Below, piece by piece: positions 13,950 through 27,986 of a DNA stretch of 64,000 bases. This stretch comes from Prinia subflava. Its lineage: Eukaryota > Chordata > Aves > Passeriformes > Cisticolidae. Below the pieces are notes generated by a model, which did not search any database, was not told where the DNA came from, and saw only the letters and a program-made list of their open reading frames with translations. The stretch is from assembly GCF_021018805.1 (NCBI RefSeq), contig NC_086247.1, positions 140,302,102 to 140,366,101 of the forward strand, given 5' to 3'. Both the position numbers and the translations under genes were made by a program. Position 1 is the stretch's first letter, and every line of letters starts with the position of its first letter.

Positions 13950-14220
13950 TCTACAGAAGATTAATTAAATATTAATCAAAAGTCCGGGGCAGTCTAAGCT
14001 TCTGTTCCATTAACCTAAATGTGACTCCACACAACCACAATGCCTTTTTCCCCCTGCTCTATTTTAAGGAAGGCTTTTAGGTTTTTTCCCGTTATGGTGC
14101 AACTCGTTGTAAATGCAGCCATGCTATTTGCAGTGCATGTTTAAAGGTCGTGATTCTTTTTCCTTTTCCAATTAAAGCTGCTCTTAATCACAATTAAGCT
14201 TTCAAGAAACAATTAACAGA
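13950..14220. promoter_or_regulatory. Candidate conserved non-coding block (ATTA-rich)
   Basis: Composition only. The stretch mixes homeodomain-type ATTA/TAAT words (TTAATTAAATATTAAT at about 13961-13976, ATTAA at 14171, TTAATCA near 14184, CAATTAAG near 14191, AATTAAC near 14211) with retained CpGs between 13980 and 14150. It has none of the features of a known repeat. Vertebrate developmental enhancers often look like this, but ATTA words are also common by chance in AT-rich DNA. No target gene is visible. Confidence 0.2.
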
Positions 14221-17200
14221 AGTCAAAACTTTTTTCCATCAATATGTTTAAGAGACACACAGTGTATACCCTCTATTACCACTGGTGTCACTGAACTAAT
14301 TATGTGATGTTAAGGTTCACCTTCTTGGGTGTAAATTTTGGTTTGAGTTGACACTAAAAAGAAACATCAATTTATTAGGAGATAAAACTTGTTCCACAGT
14401 AATGGAACAGCTGTGTATATAAATTTATTGCAGCTTAATGTTCTCACACATAAAGCAATTAGAGCTTTCTGACAGACAGACTTGCTAAGTATAGTGTGGA
14501 GCATACAGTAATATGCAGTTACAGGCACAACATACTTAACAGTGATCATATATATTCTGTACAGTAATATCAATTTCTCAAGCCTTCCAATCCTAGATGT
14601 GTCCTTAATTAACATAAACGTATGCTTATAACCATGTGAAAATTCCCTTTTCTGAGGCGGAACCTTTTCATGCCTTGTCATTTTATTCATAGACACCTCT
14701 TGTGCTTAATTTGGCTTCTCCTCCTGCAGGAATAAACACAGCCTAGGCCTGGTTCCTTTAGGTGGGCTTAATTGTTTTGAGGCAAGAATGCTGACATGAG
14801 ATCGTTCAAAAGTAAAGCCATATACATGGTGTTTGGAATGAGTACTTTTATTTCTGGAACCAAGTATGAACTCATGGAACAAGCTGTGTTCATCTAGCAT
14901 CATTTCCTCTCATCATCTGCTCCCAGTTAGCTGTAGTTGCCTTCAAATAGCTTCCAGGATATTATTCCTTCTTTTCTATCTTTCCTATAGTACAATTACA
15001 TTTAACTTAAGCTAAAGACTGTGGTTTTAAGGATATTGATCAGCAAGATTAGCACTGGAAACTGAGCATTATGGAGCAGTAGTGCTCCCAACTAATGGTA
15101 TTTGATACATTTTTGTAGCATGTTGGAAGCCTCAGAAATATTAGATCTTGGACAAGGATACATGGGTAATTAAGATGATAATCTTCCATCTGATGGACTA
15201 AGTGGTTAGACTAAAAGTCCTGAAAAAAAAATCAGAGTTTAACTATGTGTAGGGTACAGACATGTTGGTTTCTACAGGATCAAATTACGTGACAGGGAGA
15301 TTATTACTGTAAAATAACCACAAAATTTTTTAGGCTAAGATTCTCAAAACTGTCTAAGACAACTGCAGGGTGTTTCACTCTTTCTTTGAACTGATGTTGA
15401 AGTTCTGCTCTCCGAGCACAATGTTCCTGTCCCAACTTTTGAGCCACAAAGCACTCATGAAATTACAGTTATCCAAATCAAAGAGCTGAATGAAAAATCA
15501 TGTTATTTTCTATTTCTGTTCTATTCTTTTCTTCAAATGGACTTGCTTTAAGGAGGATCAGTGCCCTGATCCCTCTATGAGCTCTACCACAGTCAGGATG
15601 CAGGGCAGAGGAAAAGGCAGGGGTAGGGGGTTTTCAACAGAAATTGATCTCTAGAGTGTCCTGCATTCACTGTGTATCAGCACAAGAGATCCTCATGCAG
15701 CCTTAAGGAAAGCAGGGTAAGGTAGAAGAGGAACCTAAGAAAGTACCTCTGCAATGAGAGTCTGGAAATCCAGTTGGTCACATGAGGAACACAAATCAGT
15801 GGTGAGATGCTCAGAGTCCTTCTCAGATTGAATCATTAACAGCTAAAGCAAAAATTTTTGAGCAAAGAAGATAGGTAGGCATGTACTTTTTGCCCATTTT
15901 ATAGTTCAAAGAGATGTGATTATCCTCTGCCAAAACAGCAGCATGAAACCACCTCTAAAAAGAGGGAAACTGCACAACAATACAGGTGACAACTGGAGCT
16001 TTGATGGTGCTGTTATCATTTGGCCATCAGAAATGTATAAGTGGTGCCAAGACACCCAGCATTTTCATTTCACTGTCTTTTCTGCTTTTGTCTTTGAGAT
16101 GTGACATGGGTCAGTGAATCTGGGCACAGCGCATAAGCCAGGAATTCTTAACTCTCACCACTTTGGAAAAGCTATTCTTAACCTGTCTCTGCTGCAGGTG
16201 CAGGAAACACTATCTGAAAAATTCAACAATATTTAACTTCAGTGGAGGACTGATCCAAAGACTAGTGTTTCTGGAAGAATCCTGAAGACAAAAAATGTCA
16301 ACAATCTAAGTAACTATTCTCCATTTTTGTATCTTTGCAGCATACTAATTGAAGGTAACTGGCAAATTAAAAAAAAGTTATTTTTAATATTGTTGTTACA
16401 AACAAAATTTCAGCTACTACAGAAATTTAAATCCCTTATAAAAATACTCTTCCCAGTAATTAAACATTTCTACAGTTCCAGACTATTTAGTTTAGGGAAT
16501 AATTTATTTTTAAAAAACTTTAAAAGAACACCCTATCTCCTGTTCCTTTCATGATATACTTAAAAATCTAAATTATGGATCAATGTGGGATTTTTTGCGG
16601 TTTCACTTTTTTTTTTAATTTTTTTGGAAAACTGTCACCTATCCACCACACTAAATAGATTCCTTTCCACTGTGCTGACAGCTGTTTCCCAGGTAACCAA
16701 CCTAGCTCTAAGTTGACTTCAAGCAGTGCAGGGGAACCAGTACTCACATCCCTTCATTTACATGTTTTGAGGAGCCCTTCTTAACAGCTGCAGTGTCCCC
16801 AGTGCCCCCAGCAGCCAACAGGAGCTGGGAGTATCCAGAAAGTAATTGAATAAAGCTCATCAGCAGTCAAAAAATACCAGCTAAGGGCAATTTTATATAC
16901 AGAAGAGTAAATGCCATTGGCAGTTAGAAATTAAAACTATCCTCAGTGGTAAACCAGCAGGATTAGACTTCACACAAGCTGTCACTTTTCATGGGTTCTG
17001 CCTCATTCTTCTCTTTTCCATAAGGGAACTGGGAAAAAAGCAGCAGGGGTTTTGTTACTTCTTTCTATAATCAGGAGTCACTGCCCCCCAGCTTCTGAAG
17101 GTATATTCTGTTTAATACACCTTACTTCAGAAATCAGATTTCATCTGCAGTCAGCCAGCATTCTTCTGGATTTCATGGTGATTGAAGTACATGTAATTCC

Positions 17201-20200
17201 AGTAATTTTTTATCTATCTGTACTTTGCTGCTGTGTATTAATTGAAAACTGAATTACTTTGTAAGGCACTGGCTACATTTGAAAGTATCTGCTACACTTC
17301 TCTGTTGTTCTGCTTCAGGCACTTACTTTTTAGATCCATAGCATTCAATGCTGTGGTGTAGAGAGCTGGCAGAAAAGATTATATATTGTACAATTGAACA
17401 GTGCACTAAAGGGGCAGGATTTACCCTATAAGCATACAAGGGTTTGGTTTTTTTTCCCTAAGATAATGAAAAAGCTATATCTTTGGGAAATTGAATGCCA
17501 GATGTAAGTGGGTAGTATTGCTGATCAGTCAGTTCCTAATAATGCTGGCTAAGGAAACCCCACTGAGCTTAGGTGGGTTTATTGTTGTGAAGAGAGGAAT
17601 ACACCTCTTTCAGTTCCCCCACTGTCCCCAGAGACTCCCCTTTTATTATGGTGGAGTATGGGGTTACAGATCCAACAAATGGGATGATCTCAACAGTTAC
17701 GTAGGAAATGCACAATGCCACACATGAATGAGGACATGCACACCTGGCCTGTCACATGAAGACAGCTGAAAGGCTTGAACAATCATGGCACTCTGTTTTA
17801 AAATGAAATCAGGCTTTGGCATGTGGAACACAAAGCTATTTGTTTACATTGTGCTCAACTGTTCAGATATTCAGTCACCCAAGAACTTCCTATTCACAAT
17901 TTCATTGCAGACACTGCTTTTTTTCCAATGTTAACACAATGGTCCCTTACAGTTAGCTGCAATTTAATTTTCTTGTTCTCCTAGTACTCTGGATCTGACT
18001 GCTGTCCAAATAGACCTGCTCTGAAAATTGACATTGTCTTCTCCCTTTAATATTCCATGAAAGACAGACCGACCACTTTGCACAGTAAAGCAAATGTCAT
18101 TACAACTATTCTAGTTTCATCTAGAAAGATTCAATGGTGCCTCTTATCTAAATAAGCATATCTAGCAAATAATCTACCACGCTCTCAGATTCCTGCTTTG
18201 CCGCAAGCTCTGGGGTCAGACCTCCCCAGCCGGGGTCCAAGAAGCAAACAGGGATGAATGGAATCAGCCTGCTTTGTGGTTCCTTAGTGCCTGTGGTGGA
18301 AGATACACCAGGACATCCTGAATCTGGCCCATTTCCCTGTGGAACACAGAGAGGCTCTGTGAGATGGTCACTGCCACCCTGGAGCAGTACAAATAGGAGC
18401 AGCATGTGGAAGAGAGGAAGAGAAATTCTTTCTTCTTTATGTCCTCACATGGGCATGGAAGAGGGCAGAATACTATGTATTTCAGCACTGCCCCACAGTT
18501 TCTTCATCCAACATCTATTATGTTGGTTTTAATAATTTAAGGGAACTCCTTTTGCGTAATCTAATCAAATTTCTTAAAACAACATTGTGCTAACAATAGA
18601 CCACATTGAGGGCTACACATACCAAAGACAGTCCTTTTAATATATTTCCTGCCTTTGAAATATGCACTGGAGGTTACTGATTTCTAAGACCAGTGGAGAA
18701 TTGGAATTTCTATGACGTACAAAATTCAGACTCAAGTGAAAAGACAAATACTGAATTCTTCCGTGAAAGAAGTAACTTTGAAAAAGCTAGGATGCAGAAA
18801 TGGTGGAAAACATTGCTCTAAAATTATCTACCAAAATGAAATACTTCATTACTCCTTAAATCATAACATTCATTTTAATTCACCTGAACTGTACATATTC
18901 CATTTGGGATCGCTTCAAGGAACACCTTTGCTGTTCCCAAATTGCTACAGGCTCTCATGGACTGCAATTTAGGCAGTTTATGCAGTTATTTTCCAATACT
19001 GGATTTTTCAGGAAAACAAGGTATTTCATGGTGTACACCACAAAAATTCAAGCAGAAGTAAGAATATATTGCCTTATGAGAGAAAACATTCAGTAATAAG
19101 TTGCCACAGCAGAACATATCCATGCTACATGGTGGTAGTGACATGAAAAAAAACTAACATATTAAAATATTTTATTGTGGATTGAATTGCCTGATCTGCA
19201 ATTATCATATGTTACAATTACACCTTCATAATGAAATATTTTAATACATAAAAATTAAAACCTATATTTTAGGAAGTTCCAAGGGTTTGCTCATCAACAA
19301 ATTTTATCATAAAATAATTAAGTTTTAAATTAAAGAAAAAATTGTGAGAAATAAAAAGAAAGCATTTATTTCTTTTTTGTACAACTCTGTGGAAGCCATA
19401 TAAAAATCCACTGGAAAAGCATCCACTTTCAGTACCACCGGTAAAAAAACCCCAATCCTCCTCAGAAATAATGGGCAATTTATGCTTTCTGAAATTAGCT
19501 ACAACAGCATAATTGCTGGGTGAAGCATACAGCATTTTATAGGCTGAGTTTTTCCTCAGAACAAGATGCTGAGGCTGGTTATAAAGGTGTCACCTTCTGT
19601 AATCACTTCTGGTGCTCAAAGCAATCACTTTCCAATGGGAAAAGCAAGTAAGAGAACAATAGTATACAAGAACAGAGTTCAGTAGTTTGTAAACCTTGAC
19701 CCTTCATACCGTTCATTTATTGACCAAATTGATAGAAGAAGTGTGTTATGATTAAAGGACTACAACCCTCATCTCTAGTGGCATGGGGAGCACCATGAAG
19801 CTGGTGGCTGATAAGAAGAATTCAGAGAAGAAACCTGTGTAAGATCTGACCCCTTCACAAAGATCTTTCCCTCCTGTGTTCAAACAATGGGAGAGTTTTG
19901 TACAGGTAAAATGCATGTAAGGGAGATGAAAAACAAGAAAGAAACACTTCACCTCCTGCTTCATTCTCCACTAGCAAGCAAAGGGTGTCTGAGATTGAGG
20001 CAGAGATGATTAGGAGTGCTCACGGGAAGCCTGGGAGAGGCAGGTGCTGCTGCTGCAACAACGGCGTTTAAAGTCAGGAAAAGGAGCTGATGAGTAAAAA
20101 CATATGGCAGTAGACCAAATTTGCTGAACGGAATGTATATTTTTCCCCCACCTACTTTCTCCCAAAGACTTTGGTTTTATGTGTCAGAGACTTTAAACAA

Positions 20201-21152
20201 TAATAGGCCACTGCAGGAAGCAAATGTTAATGACCATAGTGTGAAAGAGCTGTTTCTAAGTAAAGGTAAAGGATTTCTAGAGGTTTCAGGCTATTACTGC
20301 AGGTCAGTACACACATCTGCTCTTCAAGAGTTTAGCCCCATGGTTTTTCCTTTGAGGGCATCCAACCACCTGCCTTCTGCAGGAAGAAAGTCAACAGAAC
20401 TGGGTTGTGAGGATGCTGGGGAGGGAAAAGCGAGGAGTGCACAGCAGTGAAAACTGGCTGAGTACTCCTTAATCCTGTTTTAGCTGGAACAGAAGCAAGA
20501 AAGAAGACATTATCCAAGACACCTCTGCCTCTCAGCTCTTATTTTCTTCTGCAGACCAGCTATTAAAGAAATGAAGTGAAAAAGATTGTGGAGAACTCAT
20601 ATGGGAGAAAACAATTTTTTTTGAGAAGCAAACTTAAAATAGAGGAGAGCTAAGGGAACTTCAAGGAGGGAAGAAGGGGAGCAAACATATGTTTATGGAG
20701 ATAGCAGGAGATTTAAATGTTGATGAAGTACTTAAGCATAAATCTGAAGGGGAAATAGAGAATAGCATAATAAAATGTGACAATATTACTGGAGAAGGTA
20801 CTCGGAAAAGATGGAAAAAAGAACAGGATTTAGGGATTCTATAAGGAAGCTATAAATTACAATGTGAGCATCATCTCACTTAACATTTAGACATCTGAAG
20901 ATAAGTGTCTGAGTGCAAGCTTGTCAGTTTTTATTCTAGGGAGAAAAATCAGTACACAGACACTATGAATGATGGGTGTAAAATTTACCTTAGATACCTA
21001 AGGATCCCAGAGGACATGACCCCTAGAAAGGTTACTTTCTACTTGAGGACTTTGGTAGAAGCCAAACTTCCCAAGTCTATGAGAATAAAACTAAGAAGGT
21101 GAAGACAAATTTTTTAACTGAGACAGAACCAGACTCAGGTGGGTGAAGGAGA
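14221..21152. other. Unique non-coding DNA, no recognised feature
   Basis: No gene, repeat family or RNA is recognised. Reading frames are at most 109 codons (- 14367-14696; + 20121-20450), none with a recognisable domain. Around 18150-18540 frames are open on both strands and GC is slightly raised, but nothing identifiable is encoded. Confidence 0.7.
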
Positions 21153-21217
21153 AGAAGAGAGTAGAGAGGAGACAAGAAGAGAGTAGAGAGGAGACAAGAA
21201 GAAGTAGAGAGGAGACA
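21153..21217. repeat. Purine-rich tandem repeat, 22-bp unit x3
   Basis: Two exact 22-bp copies (21153-21174 and 21175-21196) of a unit starting AGAAGAGAGTAGAGAGGAGA are followed by a third 21-bp copy that lacks one base (21197-21217). The block is nearly all purine on the + strand. It is a small minisatellite, with no sign of coding. Confidence 0.92.
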
Positions 21218-22950
21218 AACCCCTGGACAAATCATACAAGTGCAGAGACGGAAAAGTTAGTGGAGGAAAGAAACACTTGAGGAGCAGAGATCTAATAGAA
21301 AGTTGGTTTCATTCAACTTTTGAGTACGCAGTGAAATAAAGAAAGTTTGACCTCTGAGATCACAGCCTTTATACTTGGAAATACAGTGTTCCTTTGGTTT
21401 TAGTCTGAAAACAGTATGTGCATAAAAGCAGTTTTTCCTTTTCAGAAGACGAACATCTAACAGCGTAGGACTGAAAGTTCAGGAAAATCCACCAACCCCT
21501 CCACCCTGTAGCCTCAGGCTTAGCAAGACTGTACTCCAGAAAAATCCTCCTTTTCCATCTCCTAGCTGGGAGCAGTGTAAAGACACAAAATATTCTGAGA
21601 AAAAAATTAAAACTCTCCATACAAAAGACAGTAAAAATATATGAAACTCATTGTGCCACAGACAGAGACTACAGACATCAGCAAGACAGGCTACATAAAA
21701 TGCCTACGTGGGTCCTTTGAGAACTACTCTTCACATTACAAAGAAAACAAACCTTCCCCTTTCATACAGAGGTCTCCAACAATAAGACATTAGGAAAACG
21801 TGTCCTGACTTCAAAAGGAGTGTCCAGGCCATCCTTGAGTTTTAGTGGGAAGTACTTGAGCTGTGTTAGCACAACGAGGACTGTCAGCATTTCCCAAGAC
21901 GTGATTAAGCTCTGAAACCTCAGACAAAAGCCCTGTCCCCAAACCACCTGCCTTGAAAAGTCAAAGTAATTCTGGCCTTTTCAGGTGACTAATGGGTGAC
22001 ATGAAGCATGGGATTAATTAAATACACCATAAATTCAGAACAACAGATACAAACAACAAACTGTGATCTTGTTTGCTTTCAACTTCCTCTTGGCAATACC
22101 AACAAATCAAATACCCAAAGGTTAATATCACATACCTTATTTTCAAGACAACAGCATGGAAACTGGGCAGTCACAAGAAAAGTAAACTAGATATGATTAA
22201 AGAAATGTTACGACCTTTGTGAGACTTTGAGGACTGCGGAGCAGCTTGTGAGTTAATGTGACAGATGAGAGAGATTGGTGTTTGTTTACAGCATGTCTAA
22301 AGGCAATAAAAGAACCTACAGAGGAAGAAAGTAACAAAGAACAATTCTCCCCAGCTGAGTGCCCCTTCCCCGAGTCTGCTTCCCTGTTTTCAAGAGAGAG
22401 AGAACGCAATGCATCCATGCTCTGAGTCATGTATTTATAATTTATTAAGAGGTCAAAAATGGCATTTGCTGGGTCTCAGTGTTCAAAACTCCTTGAATTG
22501 CTCTAAGAACCGAGACTCTGTTTAAATTCAATAACTAGAGCTTATTGAACACATCCATTATGACAGGAAGTTCACCTGCAGCAAAAGTACAAATTCCTAC
22601 CCAGTCTGTGCTGCATGTTGTTCAAGACCCAGGATCAGATTCTCTGCAAGAAGCTTCAGCATTAGGTACTTCAGGTCAGTCATACCAGGAGACATGAGCT
22701 CAGAGAATGTACTTAAATGCACTTTGATCCAGTTTTCTCTTTTTCTCTCTTTACTTCTATCCATGTAGACTATTTTCAAGAGGCTTTGCCAAACTATGAA
22801 GTATTTTGCATGTCTTTTGTGTTTGACTGGTCTTCTCAGATTAAAATAAAAGCTTAATGAAAGTCGACAAAGAACAGCCTGTAACATTTTAAAAGATATG
22901 TTCAAACATTAAGTGATTCATCCTCACTGGCTCATTAAGAAGAGGAAATT
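21218..22950. other. Unique non-coding DNA, no recognised feature
   Basis: No recognised gene or repeat. The longest frame is 102 codons on - (22597-22905), with no recognisable domain. Confidence 0.7.
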
Positions 22951-23303
22951 GCGGCAGAATTCAGTGTTAAAACCACTCAAAGAGTCGATGACAGATCCAG
23001 GATCAGTTCTTATAAATTACTGTCTCTCACCCTCACTCTCAGCCCAGCCCTGCAATAAACCTCTGCGGGAAAGTTTCCTGGGCCGGCTCGGAGCCATCAC
23101 GTACTCAGAATAGGCTGTCACAAGTTGAGAAATATGCTCGTCCTGTCTGCTTAGCATTTCACCAAAGTCTCAGCCCTTTCAAACGCCGGGCTTACGATTT
23201 CAATAATCCACCACGGTAAAAGTCATTTGTGGAATTAGATATATTGCTAGCTATTGAAGTATTTTCTATTACCTATTAGTGCACTCTTAGCACATCAATA
23301 CCG
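22951..23303. promoter_or_regulatory. Candidate regulatory block with clustered CpGs
   Basis: By eye about twelve CpG dinucleotides fall within these ~350 bases, while flanking kilobases have very few. GC is also locally higher. The DNA looks single-copy, is rich in non-repetitive words and carries no recognised transposon. Retained CpGs suggest either constrained sequence or an unmethylated regulatory element such as an enhancer or lncRNA promoter. It is too short and too CpG-poor for a classical CpG island promoter, and no first exon is apparent downstream on either strand. Confidence 0.35.
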
Positions 23304-25465
23304 AGCCCAGATATTACAGCAAGGGACACCCTGGAAATGCCTAAGCAGACTGATCAATTTAATCTCTGTTGCAATACAGTGCATTAGTGGGATGGCTAAT
23401 TTTTTTTTTCTTTTTCTTGGCACAGCTTAGGGAGCTCAGAATTAGGACAAATATTCTCTTTCCTCCTCAACAAATTCTTAACAAATGACAAAAGTGACAG
23501 CTTTGAAAGATTGATTTTTTAAAAGTGAGGTTCTGTATGGTAGCTTATGAAAGCACTTCAATTTAGAATGATTATTAATCAACCATCCATCCAGATAATT
23601 TTCTAATTTAGGGAAAAAAATCTATATTCTGTCTCTTACATCCCCATCAGGTACTAAAGTATGAATGTCTGCACTTATTAACAAATACAAATAAGAGAGC
23701 ATTATCTGATGCAGAGAGATAGAGTTAATGCTGAGATGTAATACTTCTACCTGACAGAAGATGTTCTGAATTTTAGTACAGAAGAGTTATAGTCTGAACT
23801 TTAAATATTTTATTATACTGCAGTCATAAATACCATACATGTATGAAATGGCAAACCTATTCTGACTAACTGGAAAATAACTGCATGCTCTGGATGCTCT
23901 CTCTGGTTAATTCTACATAGAACAGAGACTTAATTTCCTATTAAAAAAACATGAGATAATAAAACAGCAAGAGCAACTAAGGACAGAAAGATAAGAGTAC
24001 AATGCAAACAGCGGAACTGGCAAATAAAAATTTAAACCTGAAGAATTAAAAGATATTTTGACTGACACATTTATAAGCCTGTCCTTACACTGATTTATTG
24101 TTATGTGGTCTATTTTGTTTGCCCAGCATGAATACTGTGACAATTGGAAATATAATGTGAATATTTATCACCACAACATTATTCTGAAACAACTCAAAGC
24201 ACTCAAATAGTATGCAAATACCATAAATTAGTTTTCTAAACAAAGTGCATTTAAAACTCAATCCAGAGGAGTTATGTGCCTAAATCACATGAGGACAGGA
24301 AAGTATCTACAAAGTAGGTCTTCAGTTTCCTGGCCAACTTTCCCAACTGACTGACTGCCAAGGCAAAAAGGAATGCTACTCTTGCTGCAGCCATGCTCCA
24401 CAGAATAAAACCTGACTTAAAAACCATAGGTGCATGTCTGGGGGACTGTTCTCCCTTGAATGGCACACGAAGTTTCACAAGGAAAACCAAAAGAAATGTA
24501 CAACTCCAACAAAATATTCTTGGAGGCAGACACTACTGATTTGAAGGCTACATAATTTTTAGGAGTGACTCATAATCCTTTCTAAGTGGACCTTGGAATC
24601 ATGCGAAAAATCCAAGTTTATTGTGACATATATATACATAGGCATAATTTATGAAGGAAGACATGCAAACACAATTGTAACACAAAATATGTGGCAAGGG
24701 AGTAATTTTCTAGTCTTTCATACAAAATACAAATTTATTACTAAATGTCTATGCCTAAAACTCAGTATGTAGTACATCATATTTTAAATTATTAACATCT
24801 CTGCTGGAGAAGCTTCCTTCATAAAATATTTACACAGCATGTCTCAGGACCCTGTATTTTGCCAGCAGTTACTCAAAGTGTAAGATAAATATAGTTAGCA
24901 GGTCATTCTTTCCCTTGATAAGCTATTCTCTTCACTAAAAAAACACCCAAATGTTTAAGCTATTCCTCTACTATGGCCTTTGTTATGAAATACTGCACTC
25001 CAATATAATGATAGATTTTGACCTCTGAGAGCAGTCAGGGTCAGAGGGCATCACTTTTGCTAATGACAGGGCATGGCTGTAAAACACAAGAGGCAGGCAT
25101 GTTCCAATTACTTTTCCAATTAGCAGCAACAATCAATGCAGCTGCAAAAAGCCTTAAGGAAACTGGCAAAATGTTGCAAAGTATGGATATGATTCTCCTT
25201 TAAGGAACAAGTTCAAGAACAATAAAAGTATTAGGAGTCCTTTGATTATTTTTTTCAATACTACAAGAGCATTATTACCCTTTCTGAGAAACCAGGCAAT
25301 CTGGAAGTGTTGCCTTTTCAAACTCCAGATAGCTCTTCAAAGCAAACAAGAATGACATAACTTTTTCTTTCCTAACCTAGGCAAGAAGAAAGCTTCATGC
25401 TCATTTTGCTAGAGAAAAGAAATAGAATTTATGCTGCAAATTTCAAATATGTTGAATTTTTATTT
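23304..25465. other. Unique non-coding DNA, no recognised feature
   Basis: AT-rich, single-copy-looking sequence with a T-run near 23400. All frames are under 80 codons and unrecognised. Confidence 0.7.
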
Positions 25466-25537
25466 AAAACAAAAATAAAAAACCTAAAAAAACCCCAAAA
25501 AACCCCAAACAAACAAACAAAAAACCCTAAAAAAAAA
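25466..25537. repeat. A/C-rich low-complexity tract
   Basis: About 72 bases made almost only of A with short C runs. It includes AAAAAACCCCAAAAAACCC-type repeats near 25487-25505 and a (CAAA)n stretch just after. The same 19-nt word recurs at 38117-38135. It is probably microsatellite-like decay of a poly-A tract; the chance + frame through it encodes lysine/asparagine/proline. Confidence 0.85.
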
Positions 25538-27986
25538 TTATGCTCTAATTCTTCAGAGTGTGAAAATGTCCTGTTCAATGGAAAAAAAAAGTCTCCAGCA
25601 TTTCAAACTCTTGGCAAACAGTGGTCTGGGCTACTGAAAATCTTCACAGTATGAGAATTCTCTTGGCATTTGTACATTCAGTTTGTCAATGTCAAAACAA
25701 AATTTTAAAGAAGATGTAAGAAACCAGAAAAGCAGAACTGTAGACTCAAATGGATTTTAAAACAAAATAGACCCAATGGTAACCAAGACGCGTTTTGAAA
25801 TACTTAAGATGCTACTGTTACCAAACGTTGGGCAACATAATTTAAAAATGCATTTGAACCACTTTCTTCTTTTTCAGAGTTTTCTTTAGGACATGAATTT
25901 ACAACCATTTGGATCAGTTTTGTATTAAGGTTAATTGAAACACAGAAAAATCATGATGAAGTAACATTAATTTTAAACTTCACAATATACAAACATCACT
26001 TTCTACTGTGGGTTAAGTATTCCACAGCAATATCCTTCACACCCCAAACTCATGGAAGCACAGAAAAGAGAATTCTGTCACCATTCCATTTCATTTTTGT
26101 TTTAAATTATGTAAAAGGGACATCTTTTAATGAAAAAAATTACAGACAATATAAGAAATGAGAATTATGTTCATGTCCCTTACTACACAGAAATTATTAC
26201 CAACAATGCAAAGAAATTTTTTTTTTATATTTGGGGAAAAAGAATGCTGTCAATTGAATTGCAAATAAGGAGATTATTGAATAGCAAACATCTACATGAT
26301 TTTTTCTCAAATTTGCAAGAGGAGATTACTTGTGGTTTACAATTTGTAAGGGATGGTCTGAGGGTTTTCTCTGGATTTTGAAGTGTAGTATCTACTGTAA
26401 TACAGCAGAAATTCTAAAATCTATCAAAACCACAATGTGTCAACATTTCAAGGAAATAAATGGGATCATCTCAACATGACTTCATTGTAAGGAAAAATTG
26501 TGAAAATAGTGTTAAAAGAGGCAATCAGTTGGATGGAGTGGTAGCATGATTAATACCAATCAACACTGTTTAATAGAAAACAGGTCTTCTTGGGAAATTT
26601 CATACCATTTTGTGATGATATTACAAATTCAGTAGATAAAGATAACTTTTGAAAATACTTGCTTTAATTTCTGTATAAATACCTCTCCCTATTATCTCTC
26701 TGATGAAAAAGTAGCATGGCACAAAATCAACATGGCTCATATATTAAACATACCAAAGAACATTGAGAATCTGAAAAATAATTCGTGAATAAAGAACCAA
26801 CAGGTAATGGGAATATCTTTGGTGACATTGTAAAGATGTGCATTATGAAGAGCCAACAGGACTGAACAGCAACTGAAGATATGTATGAAAACCTGCACAC
26901 TTCAGAACAAAACTGAGCACAAGTGATAACTAAAAGTATCTTAGCAGTCCTGATAAACAACCAATAGAAAATGGATTCTTACACAGTGACTCTGAGAGCT
27001 TGCATATTCCATGGAATATTCTTGCACCTGGATGTGCAATGTAGGAGCAGGGAAGTCACATATATCTGCATGTGACATGGATAACATTAAAAGAAAGCAA
27101 TTTGCAATTTCTGTCACCACACTTTCAACTGAATGTCTACTAGAAGAACAGAATATTCCGTAAGAGTGACAAACCTTTGGAATCATTTACAGTATATGCA
27201 GTTATTTTTTCTCTCATCTGAAACCCTAAATTGAAATTAGATGACTTAGAAATACTACATTGAACAAATCAAAGAGGAACCGATTAAGAAAATTCAGACC
27301 AGCAAACCTTTTTTTGCATAGGGAATACATTTTTGCACAGAGAAAAATATCCTTTCAGTGTCAATAATGCCTTTGTAGTTCACAGAAGGTGTGGGGCTGA
27401 AATACATTTTAACATTCTTTGTAAAATTATTTCAATGCAAAAAATTAGAGAATAAACACATGTTCTTCCTTGTTTACTGATTCTATCTCCTACATTTCAA
27501 TATTATTCATTAGTTCTACTGTGTTTTAAATGAGACTATTTAAAACTAAAGTTCAAGCCACGACTGACATTACCAGGGACCAAGGCAGCCTCAATCTCAC
27601 TGAGAGACTGAAACCCAAATTGTAAACAAGATTGTAACAATAGGCACAAGCCTGGATCAGCTCTGTGTAACAGTGGGTAAAGCAGTTTGTACCCTGCACT
27701 TTCAGCTTTGGAAAATCATTTGGTGCAGACCAGTCCAAGAGTTCCCAGCTACAACAGAGAAATGCTAACATAGAATTTCTGGAGTCAAAGAGACACTTGA
27801 GTATGCAAGTGCCCACTTCATTTACTTCACCTATGAATCAACCAAGAGCAGTTGTAAGGTAAGAACTAATTCTTTTTGATGAAAGATTTGCTAATAAATG
27901 TGGAATTTACATAGCACCCACTCATTACAAAAAGAAATATATGTAGTATTTTAAATGAACAAAGGAAATTCAGAAAGGAAGAATTT
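25538..27986. other. Unique AT-rich non-coding DNA, no recognised feature
   Basis: No gene or repeat recognised. Frames are at most 87 codons (- 27553-27816). Confidence 0.7.

Noticed and set aside
26524..26565. Possible second tRNA-Ile-like SINE head (AATCAGTTGG...TAATACCAA)
   Set aside because: It resembles an A box and anticodon region for about 35 bases, but there is no B box and no CR1 tail after it.
27004..27019. 16-bp perfect palindrome ATATTCCATGGAATAT
   Set aside because: 8-bp arms are expected about once in 64 kb by chance.
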